The position numbers and the translations under genes are program-made. The notes beneath the pieces were generated by a model. The model made no database searches, was not told the origin of the DNA, and saw nothing but the letters and a program-made list of their open reading frames with translations. A DNA stretch of 64,000 bases from Pseudodesulfovibrio tunisiensis (lineage in GTDB: Bacteria; Desulfobacterota; Desulfovibrionia; Desulfovibrionales; Desulfovibrionaceae). This document shows positions 43,564-52,613 of this stretch, piece by piece. Positions within the stretch are counted from its first letter, which is position 1; every line of letters begins with the position of its first letter. The stretch is taken from NCBI RefSeq assembly GCF_022809775.1, contig NZ_CP094380.1, positions 372,001 to 436,000 on the forward strand, in the 5' to 3' direction.

Positions 43564-43767
43564 ATGTCGGTTTGGAAAGTCGAAATCCGGAAGGGCGAAA
43601 TTCGGTTTGGCGACAGAAAGCGCAGAATGCTGACCCGGAACGGATGCAACGAACCGTTCAAGGATGTCTTCTGGTGTCCCCGGAGACAGTGGTTTCGTCG
43701 CGAACCATGTCCATTTGTCAATCGCGACGAGTGCAGCACCTTTGCCCGGCTCTGCGGTTCCCTTTAG
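43564..43767 (+). CDS. Small cysteine-rich protein
   Basis: A 67-residue basic protein with six cysteines in its C-terminal half (NGCNEPFKDVFWCPRRQWF, EPCPFVNRDECSTFARLCGS). GGGGGG lies 4-9 bases before the ATG. Cysteine spacing could hold a metal, but the reducing cytoplasm and absence of a signal peptide argue against disulfides. Not recognised. It is divergent from the RdgC-like genes. Confidence 0.5.
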   Translation: MSVWKVEIRKGEIRFGDRKRRMLTRNGCNEPFKDVFWCPRRQWFRREPCPFVNRDECSTFARLCGSL

Positions 43768-43850
43768 TGGGGGATGGGTGATGAGCCTTGGATTTTGTTG
43801 CGAAAAAGTTCTGTGGCGGGTATGGTGGTCCACAAAATGTGGAGGTTCTC

Positions 43851-44231
43851 ATGGCAAGGGAAGCCTTGGACGATCTTGTCGAATTTCTGGAAGTGCAGGC
43901 TGGCAGGATTCGTGATCTGGAGAAGGAGGGGGAACAATTCCTCAACGGCCCGGAAGGGCAGGAGAAGTACGAAAAGGCAATGCGGAGCAAGGCCGGATTG
44001 CTCAGGAGTCTGCCTCGCTCCGCAGGGCGACTTGTCGATGCCGTTTCAAAAGCGTCTGGTGAGGACATTCGCCGTCGGCTGGAAGATTTTTCCGCAAGCG
44101 CTTCGACAGCGCTGTCTCTGGGCAGCGTCTTCTACATGAGTGCCTTGCTGTATCCCGAAGACCACAAGCTCGGGCAACCCAATGATCTGGAAGTTTTCAT
44201 CGGCGAGGTCCGTCGCCTGAAGTCGGAATGA
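43851..44231 (+). CDS. Conserved hypothetical helical protein
   Basis: A 126-residue acidic, helix-rich protein (MAREALDDLVEFLEVQAGRI, KASGEDIRRRLEDFSASAST) with GGAGG five bases before the ATG. No domain recognised. Its TGA directly abuts the stop of the convergent PilZ gene (TGATCA). It is 84 bases downstream of the small Cys-rich gene and may be cotranscribed. Confidence 0.55.
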   Translation: MAREALDDLVEFLEVQAGRIRDLEKEGEQFLNGPEGQEKYEKAMRSKAGLLRSLPRSAGRLVDAVSKASGEDIRRRLEDFSASASTALSLGSVFYMSALLYPEDHKLGQPNDLEVFIGEVRRLKSE

Positions 44232-44852
44232 TCAATCCGGCAGTTTGAATTCCTCGTCCCTGCGTTTGGCCCGCCGGGCCGCCTGCTGTTTCTGGCCGAG
44301 CAGCACTATGGCGTGCACGGCATCATCCTGGGCTCTATCCAAATCCATGAATACGCATCCCACCACGCCGCGTTCGTGTCGGCGTACCTTGCAGAGCACG
44401 CCTTTGGCTCGGATTTCCTTGCCCACGGCCAAATCCATTTTCAGTGTGACGCCGCTCTTGATTCTCGGCTTTTCGAATTTGAAGCCCAGCCCGGTCGCGC
44501 TGATGTCGGCCACGGGAAACACGGCCTTCAGGCGCGGAACCCGGACGCGCAATCCCTTGACTCGTATCCTGATGGCATTGCGCTTGATGGCGTGTTCGTC
44601 TTCGGCCTTGAGGGAAATGGAAAATCCCAGAGCCTTTTCATCAATGGGGTCGGCCTTGATCCGAGTGCTTTTCCTGCGGTGTTTGCTGTCGGTCGGGGCA
44701 AGCGAAATTTCCTGAGACTTCTTTCTGCCTTTGCCGGAATGTTTTGCCGTTTTCTTTCCGGATTTGGCGGAGGCATTGCCGGAAGCCCGCGTGTCAGGAT
44801 GTTTTTTCTGGGATTTTGAAAAGATTTTTTTGAAGATGTCGAAAAGTCCCAT
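44232..44852 (-). CDS. PilZ-domain protein
   Basis: A 206-residue protein. Residues 1-75 are a lysine- and serine-rich linker after MGLFDIFKKIFSK. The C-terminal ~120 residues form a PilZ-like beta-barrel: KRNAIRIRVKGLRVRVPRL, VADISATGLGFKFEKPRI and GVVGCVFMDLDRAQDDA. The canonical R-x3-R of c-di-GMP binding is replaced by KRNAIR-like residues, so ligand binding is possible but not certain. ATG 44852 is preferred (GGGGC upstream). It could respond to the REC-GGDEF protein of this window. Confidence 0.7.
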   Translation of the reverse strand: MGLFDIFKKIFSKSQKKHPDTRASGNASAKSGKKTAKHSGKGRKKSQEISLAPTDSKHRRKSTRIKADPIDEKALGFSISLKAEDEHAIKRNAIRIRVKGLRVRVPRLKAVFPVADISATGLGFKFEKPRIKSGVTLKMDLAVGKEIRAKGVLCKVRRHERGVVGCVFMDLDRAQDDAVHAIVLLGQKQQAARRAKRRDEEFKLPD

Positions 44853-45042
44853 GCTTTGCCCCGGGTTGGTGAAATCAAAGGTGTTTGTGCAAGAACTGAT
44901 ATGCCAGAAGTTCCCCTGTTGGCAAGCGCGGGGCGGACTTTCGAGTCGGCTTTTCCTGTCAAGGGGCTTGACTTTTTGCTGTTTTGAGGAGAAAAGCAAA
45001 AATCTTTTGAAGCCCAAAAGCGGGATGAGCGAGGAGGACAAC

Positions 45043-45186
45043 ATGATTGGTGAACTGCTTTCCGGCATGGCGCACAGCACTGGTGCCGGTTTTGTCGGCG
45101 TTTCCCTTATTTTCATTTACCTTGCCTGGATCATCACCATCGGTCTTATCCGGGTTCGGGAGGCCATGCAGGAGGATCACCACTAG
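45043..45186 (+). CDS. Small single-pass membrane protein
   Basis: A 47-residue protein with one helix at about residues 15-38 (GAGFVGVSLIFIYLAWIITI) and a charged tail REAMQEDHH. GAGGAGGACAAC before the ATG is a strong ribosome site; ATG 45025 is a longer alternative. A terminator follows. Function unknown; size and shape recall small accessory subunits of membrane complexes. Confidence 0.6.
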   Translation: MIGELLSGMAHSTGAGFVGVSLIFIYLAWIITIGLIRVREAMQEDHH

Positions 45187-45221
45187 AACGTGGTGCATTT
45201 TCCGGTGGAGCCATTTTTTTT

Positions 45222-45259
45222 GAAAAGGGGCCTTTCTCTTCGGAGAAAGGCCCCTTTTC
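45222..45259. terminator. Bidirectional terminator
   Basis: A perfect 17-bp stem (GAAAAGGGGCCTTTCTC) closed by a TTCG tetraloop; the T4 ends lie in the stem on both strands. It sits between the convergent small gene and rmlA. Confidence 0.9.
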
Positions 45260-45268
45260 ATTATCCTG

Positions 45269-46144
45269 CTAAGCGGATTCTTCCTCGATCAGGCTCAGCA
45301 GATACTTGCCGTAGTTGTTCTTGCTCAGAGGGGCGGCCAGTTTGCGGACCTGGGTCGCGTCGATGTATCCCATGCGGTAGGCCACTTCCTCCAGACAGGC
45401 GATGGCATTCCCCTGTCTTTCCTGAACGGATTGGACAAAGCTTGCCGCCCCGTGCAGGGATTCGTGGGTGCCCATGTCCAGCCAAGCGTAGCCCCGGTAC
45501 ATGAGCTGCACTTCCAGATCGCCGCGTTGCAGGTAGGCCTTGTTCACGTCCGTGATCTCCAGCTCTCCGCGCGCGGAAGGCTTGATGGAGCGCGCAATTT
45601 CCACCACGTCGTTGTCATAGAAATACAAGCCGGTGACCGCATATTTCGACTTGGGCTTTTCCGGTTTCTCCTCGATGGACAGCACGCGCATGTCCTTGTC
45701 GAATTCCACGACGCCGTACCGCTCCGGGTCCTTGACCGCATAGGCGAAGACCCTGCCGCCTTTTTTCAGGGCCGCGGCTTCCCTGAGCATGGGACCCAGA
45801 CCGTGTCCATAGTAGATGTTGTCCCCGAGGATCAGGCTGACAGTGTCGGTGCCGATGAATTCCTCGCCGATGAGAAAGGCCTGTGCCAGACCGTCCGGAC
45901 TTGGTTGCTCCGCGTAGTTCAGGGAAATGCCGAACTGGGAACCGTCGCCGAGAAGCTGTTGAAAGCGGGGCAGGTCCGTGGGAGTGGAGATGAGCAGAAT
46001 GTCCCGAATGCCGGCCAGCATGAGCGTGGACAGGGGGTAGTATATCATGGGCTTGTCGTACACGGGCAGGAGCTGCTTGCTGACGGCAAGGGTCAGGGGA
46101 TGCAGCCGCGTGCCGGAACCGCCAGCCAGAATGATGCCTTTCAT
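45269..46144 (-). CDS. rmlA: Glucose-1-phosphate thymidylyltransferase
   Basis: A 291-residue nucleotidyltransferase making dTDP-glucose, the first step to dTDP-rhamnose. Motifs: [20 protein letters not shown] with [53 protein letters not shown] and [15 protein letters not shown]. Length and motifs are complete. ATG 46144 has GAGGAC upstream. The rest of the rml set (rmlB, C, D) is not in the window. It feeds surface polysaccharide synthesis, as do the two glycosyltransferases 5 kb away. Confidence 0.94.
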   Translation of the reverse strand: MKGIILAGGSGTRLHPLTLAVSKQLLPVYDKPMIYYPLSTLMLAGIRDILLISTPTDLPRFQQLLGDGSQFGISLNYAEQPSPDGLAQAFLIGEEFIGTDTVSLILGDNIYYGHGLGPMLREAAALKKGGRVFAYAVKDPERYGVVEFDKDMRVLSIEEKPEKPKSKYAVTGLYFYDNDVVEIARSIKPSARGELEITDVNKAYLQRGDLEVQLMYRGYAWLDMGTHESLHGAASFVQSVQERQGNAIACLEEVAYRMGYIDATQVRKLAAPLSKNNYGKYLLSLIEEESA

Positions 46145-46259
46145 TGAGTCCTCAATCGTTATCTGATTTACTTCAAAGCCGCCTTGGGCTATCGACTTCA
46201 ACGTGAGCCGTGGGCAGTATAGGGCTGTTTGCGGAGAAATGGCAACAGTTCCCGGCGTT

Positions 46260-47015
46260 ATGAGAGGAATGATGCGACAACCGTATTTCAGTTTCACCGG
46301 CGGAACCCTGGCGGCAATCCTGTTTCTCGCCGCCATGTTTTTCCTTTTTGTTTTTCTCCCGGTCAGCATCGTGACCGAAGCGTTCGGACGGCTCGGACTG
46401 ACCCCGGGGCAGGGCATTCTCATATTCATAGCCATTCTGCTCGGACGAACCGTGAACATTCCGGTGTACACCAGTGAAAGGCTGGTCATGGTCCCCAGAA
46501 TGCCGACCTTCCAGTTGCGCATGAACGAGTTCGGGCAGCCCCGATTTGATCAGGAGCCTGCCAACGAACTTCGGAAGCAGATGTTTGCCGTGAATCTCGG
46601 CGGAATGGTCATGCCTCTGCTGCTCAGCCTGTCCTTTGTGCTCAAACTGCATCTTTCCGGCGAAACCGGCACCAGTCTGGTCGCCATGGGAGGCTGGATC
46701 GGGTTTGCCGCCGTGCTGGTGGCCGGGGGATGTTTTGCCGTGTCCCGCCCCGATCCCCTGACCGGCTTTCGCGTGCCGCTGGTCGTGCCCGCACTCATTA
46801 CCCTGCTGACCGTGGCCGTTTTCGTGCCCGAACCGCTGCGTCCGGTGACTGCCTATGTGGCCGGTACCATGGGGACGCTGCTGGGCGGCAATGTCATTCC
46901 TCTGCTCATGCCGGGACGGCGCAATTCCCTCGTTGCTCCGATTGTTTCCATTGGCGGAGCAGGAACGTTCGGCGGCGTGTTTGTCGCCGGAATTCTGGCC
47001 GTGATTCTGGCCTGA
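46260..47015 (+). CDS. DUF1614 membrane protein
   Basis: A 251-residue membrane protein with six or seven helices. Features of DUF1614 include [16 protein letters not shown] near residue 65, a cytoplasmic loop and the late [18 protein letters not shown] and [20 protein letters not shown]. The function of this family is not known. The start is uncertain among ATG 46260, 46269 and 46272. The next gene starts 20 bases after its stop. Confidence 0.7.
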   Translation: MRGMMRQPYFSFTGGTLAAILFLAAMFFLFVFLPVSIVTEAFGRLGLTPGQGILIFIAILLGRTVNIPVYTSERLVMVPRMPTFQLRMNEFGQPRFDQEPANELRKQMFAVNLGGMVMPLLLSLSFVLKLHLSGETGTSLVAMGGWIGFAAVLVAGGCFAVSRPDPLTGFRVPLVVPALITLLTVAVFVPEPLRPVTAYVAGTMGTLLGGNVIPLLMPGRRNSLVAPIVSIGGAGTFGGVFVAGILAVILA

Positions 47016-47035
47016 TTTTTCAAGGAGTTTTTCTG

Positions 47036-47827
47036 ATGACGGATCGCGAACTGCATTTTCGTGTTGATGAGCCTCTTTCCCATGGAGATCGCGTCTGGCT
47101 TTTTCCGGAGCGGGCAAAGGGCCCGGCCGGGAGCGTGACCCTTTTGGATGATGCGCCGGAACTGCTTCCCGGGCAGCGTTTTGCAGCCTCGGAACCGGGC
47201 GTGCTGCGGATTCTTTCCCGCCAATGGTGGCCCGGAGAAAGCGGAGCCGCTTCCGTCCGCGTGTATCTCGCGGAAGTCTTTCAGGAGGTGGCGCCCGGAG
47301 AATATCGATCCCCGGTGCTGCGCAAGGGGCCGGCATTGGCCTGGATCACCCTGAGCGACAAGGGCGCGGCCGGAAAGCGTACCGACGAATCCGGACCGCT
47401 CATCGGCGAACTGGTTCGCGAACGGCTTCCGCTGAGTCTCGTGCAGGGCTACATCCTGCCCGACGACCCGGTCCGCCTCAAGGGATTGCTCGTGGAACTC
47501 GCGCTTGAACAGGGATTCGACATCATCATGACCACGGGCGGAACCGGCGTGGGACCGAGAGACATTACCCCTGAAGCCACATTGGCAGTCATTGAAAAGC
47601 GCCTTCCCGGATACGAACGGGCCATGACCAACGCGAGTCTGGCCAAGACGCCGCATGGCGCGATTTCCCGGGCCGTGGCCGGGACCCTTGGCAATGCGCT
47701 CGTTGTCAACATGCCGGGCAGTCCCAAGGCCGTGCGGGAATGTCTGGAACCTTTGCTGCCGACGTTGAAACATACATTGGAGAAGTTGCAGGGCGATCCT
47801 TCGGATTGCGCCTTGCTTCATGAATGA
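47036..47827 (+). CDS. MoaB/Mog-domain protein with N-terminal extension
   Basis: A 263-residue protein. Residues ~105-260 form a molybdopterin-binding MoaB/Mog domain: LAWITLSDKGAAGKRTDESG, FDIIMTTGGTGVGPRDITPE and ALVVNMPGSPKAVRECLEPL. The N-terminal ~100 residues are a separate beta-rich domain (HFRVDEPLSHGDRVWLFPER) not usual in MoaB. Mog catalyses adenylation of molybdopterin before metal insertion; sulfate reducers need this for tungsten and molybdenum enzymes. AAGGAG lies 9 bases upstream of the ATG. Confidence 0.85.
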   Translation: MTDRELHFRVDEPLSHGDRVWLFPERAKGPAGSVTLLDDAPELLPGQRFAASEPGVLRILSRQWWPGESGAASVRVYLAEVFQEVAPGEYRSPVLRKGPALAWITLSDKGAAGKRTDESGPLIGELVRERLPLSLVQGYILPDDPVRLKGLLVELALEQGFDIIMTTGGTGVGPRDITPEATLAVIEKRLPGYERAMTNASLAKTPHGAISRAVAGTLGNALVVNMPGSPKAVRECLEPLLPTLKHTLEKLQGDPSDCALLHE

Positions 47828-47932
47828 TTTACCCTTTTTGGGGGTTGCGGAGTCCCGAGTCTCCTGCTAATTAGGGCTGATTGAACGTTGCGTGTGCAAC
47901 TTAACGTGCCAAGGATTCGAGGTAACTGAAAT

Positions 47933-49288
47933 ATGCAGATGAAACGGCTTGTCGCTGTTGTGCTGGCACTGTTCGTCGTGGCCGGTTTTTCCTTCGCCGC
48001 TCAGGCGCAGGAAGAGGCCTCCCCTGAAACCGGCGAGGCCGGGTATGGCGGAAGTTTCGATCTGGAGCGGTGCGTCACGCGCGCACTGGACGCCAACCCG
48101 ACCATTCTTTCCGCCCGTTCCCAGTTGCAGGGGGCGGATTTTGGTGAAAAATCCAAGGTGGGAACCTTTCTGCCTTCGGTGAGCGGTGATTACGGATACA
48201 TGAAGTATGACCGCAAGATAACCAACCTGAATGACCGCGACCAGTGGACCGGTCATGTCAATGTATCCCAGCCCATCTTCAAGGGCTTCAGCCTGTTGTC
48301 GGATTATCAGAAGTCCGCACTGACCAAGGACCAGAGTGCAGCCAAACTGACCAATGTGGAACTGACCGTCATCAAGGACGTGCAGTCCACCTTCTTCCAG
48401 TTGCTCAAGGCGCGCATGGATGTGAAGAGCGCCGAGGACTCGGTTACCCGTCTGGATTCGCAGGTCAAGGTCATCTCCGCATTCTATGAAGTGGGCCTGA
48501 AGCCCAAGGCCGAAGTGCTGGATGCCGAGGTCGATCTGGCCAACGCCAAGCAGACCCAGCTCATCGCGCAGAACAATGTCTCCATTCAGGAAGCCCAGCT
48601 CAACACGCTGCTGAACATTCCCGTGGAAGCCGAAGTCGATTATGTCGGCGAACTCAAGCAGTTTCCCTTCGGCCTGGACCTCAAGGAATGCCTGCGCCGC
48701 GCCTATGCCGCCCGGCCCGATCTCATGATTGGTGAAAAGTCCGTGGACATTGCCAGAAAGGACGCCAAGATTGCGGCCAGCAGTTTCTATCCGGACGTGA
48801 GCTTCGACTACGACTACTACAAGAAGGGCGACGACGCCTCGCTGGACGGCGGGAAGCACTATTCCCACGCTGCCAAGGAATACTGGAGCCTCGGCGTGAA
48901 CATGAACATGAAGGTGTTCGAATGGGGTTCCGATTACTACGACTACAAGCGGGTTGCCGAAACCATAACCCAGCTTGAGGCCGAACTGGACAATCTTCGT
49001 CTGAATGCCGGATTCGAGGTCAAGCAGTCCCTGTTGAACATCAGGGCCGCTTCGGACCGCATCAATGTGGCCAAGAAATCCGTGGAAGCCGCAGCCGAAG
49101 CCTACCGCATGGCCGTGGCCCGGTATCAGGCTCAGGTCGGTACCAACACGGACGTGCTGAACGCTCAGGCCCGTCTGACCGAGGCTGAGGCTCTGCTGTC
49201 GCAGGCACTATCCGACCACGGCACGGCGGTTTCGTCCCTGTACGTGGCCATGGGTGAAAAGAACCCGGCTCTGGTTACTTCCAACTAG
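47933..49288 (+). CDS. TolC-family outer-membrane efflux channel
   Basis: A 451-residue outer-membrane protein. Signal peptide MQMKRLVAVVLALFVVAGFS with cleavage after FAAQA. The mature part shows two OEP repeats, each with long coiled-coil helices (SFDLERCVTRALDANPTILS, ADFGEKSKVGTFLPSVSGDY, and a second half with KECLRRAYAARPDLMIGEKS and ASSFYPDVSFDYDYYKKG). It should form the trimeric channel of a type I secretion or RND efflux system, but no inner-membrane partner is adjacent. GAGG lies 10 bases before ATG 47933. Confidence 0.87.
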   Translation: MQMKRLVAVVLALFVVAGFSFAAQAQEEASPETGEAGYGGSFDLERCVTRALDANPTILSARSQLQGADFGEKSKVGTFLPSVSGDYGYMKYDRKITNLNDRDQWTGHVNVSQPIFKGFSLLSDYQKSALTKDQSAAKLTNVELTVIKDVQSTFFQLLKARMDVKSAEDSVTRLDSQVKVISAFYEVGLKPKAEVLDAEVDLANAKQTQLIAQNNVSIQEAQLNTLLNIPVEAEVDYVGELKQFPFGLDLKECLRRAYAARPDLMIGEKSVDIARKDAKIAASSFYPDVSFDYDYYKKGDDASLDGGKHYSHAAKEYWSLGVNMNMKVFEWGSDYYDYKRVAETITQLEAELDNLRLNAGFEVKQSLLNIRAASDRINVAKKSVEAAAEAYRMAVARYQAQVGTNTDVLNAQARLTEAEALLSQALSDHGTAVSSLYVAMGEKNPALVTSN

Positions 49289-49290
49289 CC

Positions 49291-49497
49291 ATGCTCTTCA
49301 GGGGGAAACGAACCTGGCAGGCCGCAGCCATGCGCTGCGACAAGTGTGGCAGGAAACTGGATGCGCATCGGGGATGCCGCGAAGTGTCATTGCGCTGCCC
49401 TTCCTGCGGCAAGGTCTTTGATCTTGGCAAGTATGCCGGGAAAATGGACCAGGCCTTTGAAGAGGAGATGGCTTTTGTTCCCATGGACAGGATCTAG
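49291..49497 (+). CDS. Small zinc-ribbon protein
   Basis: A 68-residue protein with MRCDKCGRKLDAHRGC and LRCPSCGKVFDLGKY, a CxxC...CxxC zinc ribbon. It may start at ATG 49330. It follows the TolC gene by two bases and its end overlaps the transglycosylase gene by 23 bases. Function unknown. Confidence 0.6.
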   Translation: MLFRGKRTWQAAAMRCDKCGRKLDAHRGCREVSLRCPSCGKVFDLGKYAGKMDQAFEEEMAFVPMDRI

Positions 49498-50440
49498 CAG
49501 TTCCGAGCCTGTCGCGTTTCGGGCGGGATTCCGCCTTTTCTTCGGCATCCTTGCCGCCATGATCATGATTATCAACGTCCCGTGTCCTGCAAAGGCGCGG
49601 GACGTCGGTGTTTGGAGGCCGCTGGTCGATCGGCTTGTGGCCGACGGGTTGGAAAAGCCGTACGCGGAGAGCCTGTTTTCCCGCAGGGGCATCACGTTCG
49701 CCCCGGACATCATGGCCCGAAAGATGAACGTGTTGCTGCGCGTCAAGCTCGCATCGGTCCAACCCGGCCCCGGGCCGGAGCCCGAGGTCATGGATCGATA
49801 TCTCAACCCCATGCTCATAGCCGGGGGATACGCCTATCTTCGGGAGCATCGGAGCACGTTGCTTGCCGCGGAAAAAAAGTATGACGTTCCCCGCACCGTA
49901 CTGGTAGCTCTGCTTATTGTGGAAACCAAGCTTGGCTTGCAGGTGGGGAGTGACAATGGCCTGAAGATTCTGGCCAGCATGGCGCTCGGCGGGGATTTCG
50001 ATCGTATTGAGCATCTTGTGGACACGGATGGAATCGATCCCGAGATTCGGGACTGGCTGGTGCGCAGGACTCGTCAGAAGGGTGATTGGGCCTATAGGGA
50101 GTTGCAGGCTCTCATCGAATATGCCAGAGGCAATCTTCAGGACCCGTACACGATTCCCTGCTCTCCGTACGGGGCGATCGGGCTGTGCCAGTTCATGCCC
50201 ACGAGCGCGCTGCACTACGGGGTTGACGGCAACGGCGACGGTCGCGTGGACCTGTTTCATTCCGAGGACGCCATTCACAGCATGGCGAATTTTCTCAAGC
50301 GGCACGGCTGGAAACGGAATCTGGACCGGGCGGCCCGGCTCAAGGTGCTGTATCGCTACAATCACTCCGAAAGCTATGCCATGACCATACTGGCTGTGGC
50401 CGACAAGCTGCAAGGCACGGCGGATTTTTTCGGGGGATGA
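49475..50440 (+). CDS. Lytic murein transglycosylase (MltB/SLT_2 family)
   Basis: A 321-residue MltB-type enzyme that cleaves the glycan strand of peptidoglycan with 1,6-anhydro product. Catalytic glutamate is in VLVALLIVETKLGLQVG. SPYGAIGLCQFMPTSALHYG is the conserved Gly-Gln-Phe box and DGNGDGRVDLF...AIHSMANFLKRHG completes the fold. A signal peptide (LFFGILAAMIMIINVPCP) is visible. Start TTG 49475 (GAGGAG seven bases before) is preferred because it puts the hydrophobic segment near the N terminus; longer frames start inside the preceding gene. Confidence 0.83.
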   Translation: MFPWTGSSSSEPVAFRAGFRLFFGILAAMIMIINVPCPAKARDVGVWRPLVDRLVADGLEKPYAESLFSRRGITFAPDIMARKMNVLLRVKLASVQPGPGPEPEVMDRYLNPMLIAGGYAYLREHRSTLLAAEKKYDVPRTVLVALLIVETKLGLQVGSDNGLKILASMALGGDFDRIEHLVDTDGIDPEIRDWLVRRTRQKGDWAYRELQALIEYARGNLQDPYTIPCSPYGAIGLCQFMPTSALHYGVDGNGDGRVDLFHSEDAIHSMANFLKRHGWKRNLDRAARLKVLYRYNHSESYAMTILAVADKLQGTADFFGG

Positions 50441-50457
50441 ACAGCTTGGAAGCCCCA

Positions 50458-50503
50458 GTCGAAACGCCCGTTGCGAACACGTGTTCGCAACGGGCGTTTC
50501 GAC
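50458..50503. terminator. 46-bp perfect palindrome between convergent genes
   Basis: Bases 50458-50480 and 50481-50503 are exact reverse complements with no spacer (centre CACGTG). It separates the transglycosylase and glycosyltransferase stop codons and probably terminates both transcripts; the stem ends in AAAC/GTTT on each side. Confidence 0.7.
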
Positions 50504-50521
50504 TCTGCTTGGATGAGTGGG

Positions 50522-51628
50522 TTACTTGTCGAGCAGGGTTTGATACAGGCTCAGTGTGCGCCGCAGAAAATCGTTGCCCGACAATTGGGACATGGTGCGC
50601 TGCTGGGCTTCCAGTACCTTGGAGCGGAACTCGGGTTCGTCCATGAGTCGTGCAACGGGTTTTGCCAGCGCTTCCGGATCGCAGGGAGGGACAATGGTTC
50701 CCGGGGCAGCCAGATCGGGCATGACGCCCACGCTGGTGGTTGCCAGAGGGATGTTGCAGGCCATGATTTCAAGGGCGGCCCGGGCAATGGCCTCGGACCA
50801 GAGCGAGGCGATCACGCCGATGTCCATGGCGGAAATGCATGCGGCAATATCCGAACGGCGTCCGCTGATGCGCGTGATGTCCCGGAGGTCGTATTCCGTG
50901 AGCCATTCCTGAATCTGTTCCTCGCGCATGGCCGTGTCGAAACCCACGAGGAAAAGGCGGATGTCTTCCCTGCCCTGGGCGCGCAGGCGGGCAATGGTCT
51001 TGATCAGTTCCTTCTGGCCCTTGACCCGGTCGAAACGGCCCAGTAAGCCCACCACGGTATGGTCGTCGGAAAAATCGAATTCCCGACGTACCCGGTCGCG
51101 GCCTTCTGCGTCGAAGTGGAAGGTCGAGGTGTCGACTCCGCCGTGAATCAGCCAGAGTCCGTCTGCCGGGGTGCGCATCTTTTTCAGGAAATAGTCGGCC
51201 ATGCGTCGATGTGTGACCACGACGGCATCAGCCACGCTGGCGTGCATGAAACGGTTGACGAAATCCCGTCTGGGAGCGCGCTGGTCGCCGCGAGTGCGTA
51301 CGAGCTTGTAGCCTCGGCCCATGTATTTGAGTGCGGCCCAGAGAAAGAAGCCGTCGCCTCTGTGGCAGTTCACTATGTCGGGCTGGCGTTCGCGGAGCAG
51401 ATTCACGACCTGGGACGTGGATTTGGCAAAGGTGACCGGATGGGTGGAATTCAAGTCCACGGCCACGGTATCGAGCCCCATTTCCCGAGCCTTTGCCTCG
51501 GGCAGGGTGCCGGGCTGGACCACGACGGTCACATCGTGTCCGTCATCGGAGAGCAGCTTGCTCAGGTACAGGGCGTACCATGCTGTTGCGTTGAACCATC
51601 TGACATTGATGACCTGAAATATCTTCAT
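50522..51628 (-). CDS. Glycosyltransferase, GT4 family
   Basis: A 368-residue GT-B enzyme. N-terminal domain MKIFQVINVRWFNATAWYAL, C-terminal donor domain with VVGLLGRFDRVKGQKELI (the K of the GR...K box) and the late E-x7-E motif WSEAIARAALEIMACNIPLA. Likely a sugar transferase for lipopolysaccharide or another surface polymer. ATG 51628 has GAGGTCG upstream and follows a possible divergent promoter region shared with the GT2 gene. It is convergent with the transglycosylase. Confidence 0.85.
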   Translation of the reverse strand: MKIFQVINVRWFNATAWYALYLSKLLSDDGHDVTVVVQPGTLPEAKAREMGLDTVAVDLNSTHPVTFAKSTSQVVNLLRERQPDIVNCHRGDGFFLWAALKYMGRGYKLVRTRGDQRAPRRDFVNRFMHASVADAVVVTHRRMADYFLKKMRTPADGLWLIHGGVDTSTFHFDAEGRDRVRREFDFSDDHTVVGLLGRFDRVKGQKELIKTIARLRAQGREDIRLFLVGFDTAMREEQIQEWLTEYDLRDITRISGRRSDIAACISAMDIGVIASLWSEAIARAALEIMACNIPLATTSVGVMPDLAAPGTIVPPCDPEALAKPVARLMDEPEFRSKVLEAQQRTMSQLSGNDFLRRTLSLYQTLLDK

Positions 51629-51698
51629 GAATTCGACCTCATGGAAACGTATAGCCGGAGCATGACAGTTCCGGTTGGGATTGGCAAGGAGTTGCCGG

Positions 51699-52556
51699 AT
51701 GCGAAGCCCTTTGGTGAGTGTTATCATTCCGACGTTTGATCGAGCGGATTTTGTTGTGGAAGCCGTGGACTCGGTGCTTGGTCAAACATATTCCCGTTGG
51801 GAATGCATTGTGATCGACGACGGGTCCACGGACGACACGGTCCAGCGATTGCAGATGTTCGAGGATTCCCGGATTCGGGTCCTGTCCCGGACGAATCGCG
51901 GGGTTTCCGCAGCCAGAAACGCGGGAATTGCGGTCTCGTCCGGTGATGTCATCGCACTGCTGGATTCGGATGATTACTGGCTGCCGGAAAAATTGACGCG
52001 GCATGTGGCGCACATGCTTGCGAACGGGCATCATATCAGCCAGACCGAGGAAATATGGTACCGGGGAGGTAGGCGGGTAAATCAGAAGAGGAAACACGCC
52101 AAGCCTGAGGGGGTCTTTTTTCGGGAGTCTCTGAAAATGTGTCTGGTGAGTCCGTCCTGTGTCATGTTTTCCAGAGAATTCTGGAATGATGTCGGACCGT
52201 TCGACGAGGAAATGCCTGCCTGCGAGGATTACGACCTCTGGCTTCGGGCATGGGAATATCCCGTGGGGCTGTTGCGCGAGGCGCTGACCGTCAAAAGGGG
52301 AGGGCGACCGGATCAGCTTTCCAATGCGGTTCCCTGTCTGGATATCTACCGGATGCGAGCCATCGTAAAGATGCTGCAAAGCGGAAAAATTGACGGTGAG
52401 GACCGGCGGGCCGCTCTTGACGAATTGCGTCGCAAGGCGGAAATATATGTACAAGGCGCTGAAAAAAGGGGAAAAAAGCATGAAGCGGATCGGGTTTGGA
52501 ACCTGATTTGCAAAGCGCTGGAGGGGAAGGAAATTCCCCTGAATTCATTGCGTTAG
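51699..52556 (+). CDS. Glycosyltransferase, GT2 family
   Basis: A 285-residue GT-A enzyme: VSVIIPTFDRADFVVEAVDS, VIDDGSTDDT, RGVSAARNAGIAVSSGD and the metal-binding DSDDYWLPEK (D-x-D type). Acceptor side ACEDYDLWLRAWEYPVGLL. The tail is lysine-rich. ATG 51699 is chosen for AAGGAG eight bases upstream. It is divergent from the GT4 gene and followed by the TPR protein gene. Confidence 0.88.
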   Translation: MRSPLVSVIIPTFDRADFVVEAVDSVLGQTYSRWECIVIDDGSTDDTVQRLQMFEDSRIRVLSRTNRGVSAARNAGIAVSSGDVIALLDSDDYWLPEKLTRHVAHMLANGHHISQTEEIWYRGGRRVNQKRKHAKPEGVFFRESLKMCLVSPSCVMFSREFWNDVGPFDEEMPACEDYDLWLRAWEYPVGLLREALTVKRGGRPDQLSNAVPCLDIYRMRAIVKMLQSGKIDGEDRRAALDELRRKAEIYVQGAEKRGKKHEADRVWNLICKALEGKEIPLNSLR

Positions 52557-52613
52557 CACAACCTCAGCATCTCCGGGCCGATGACGAAGGAAAGGCCGCG
52601 GGAAAGGATTGCC

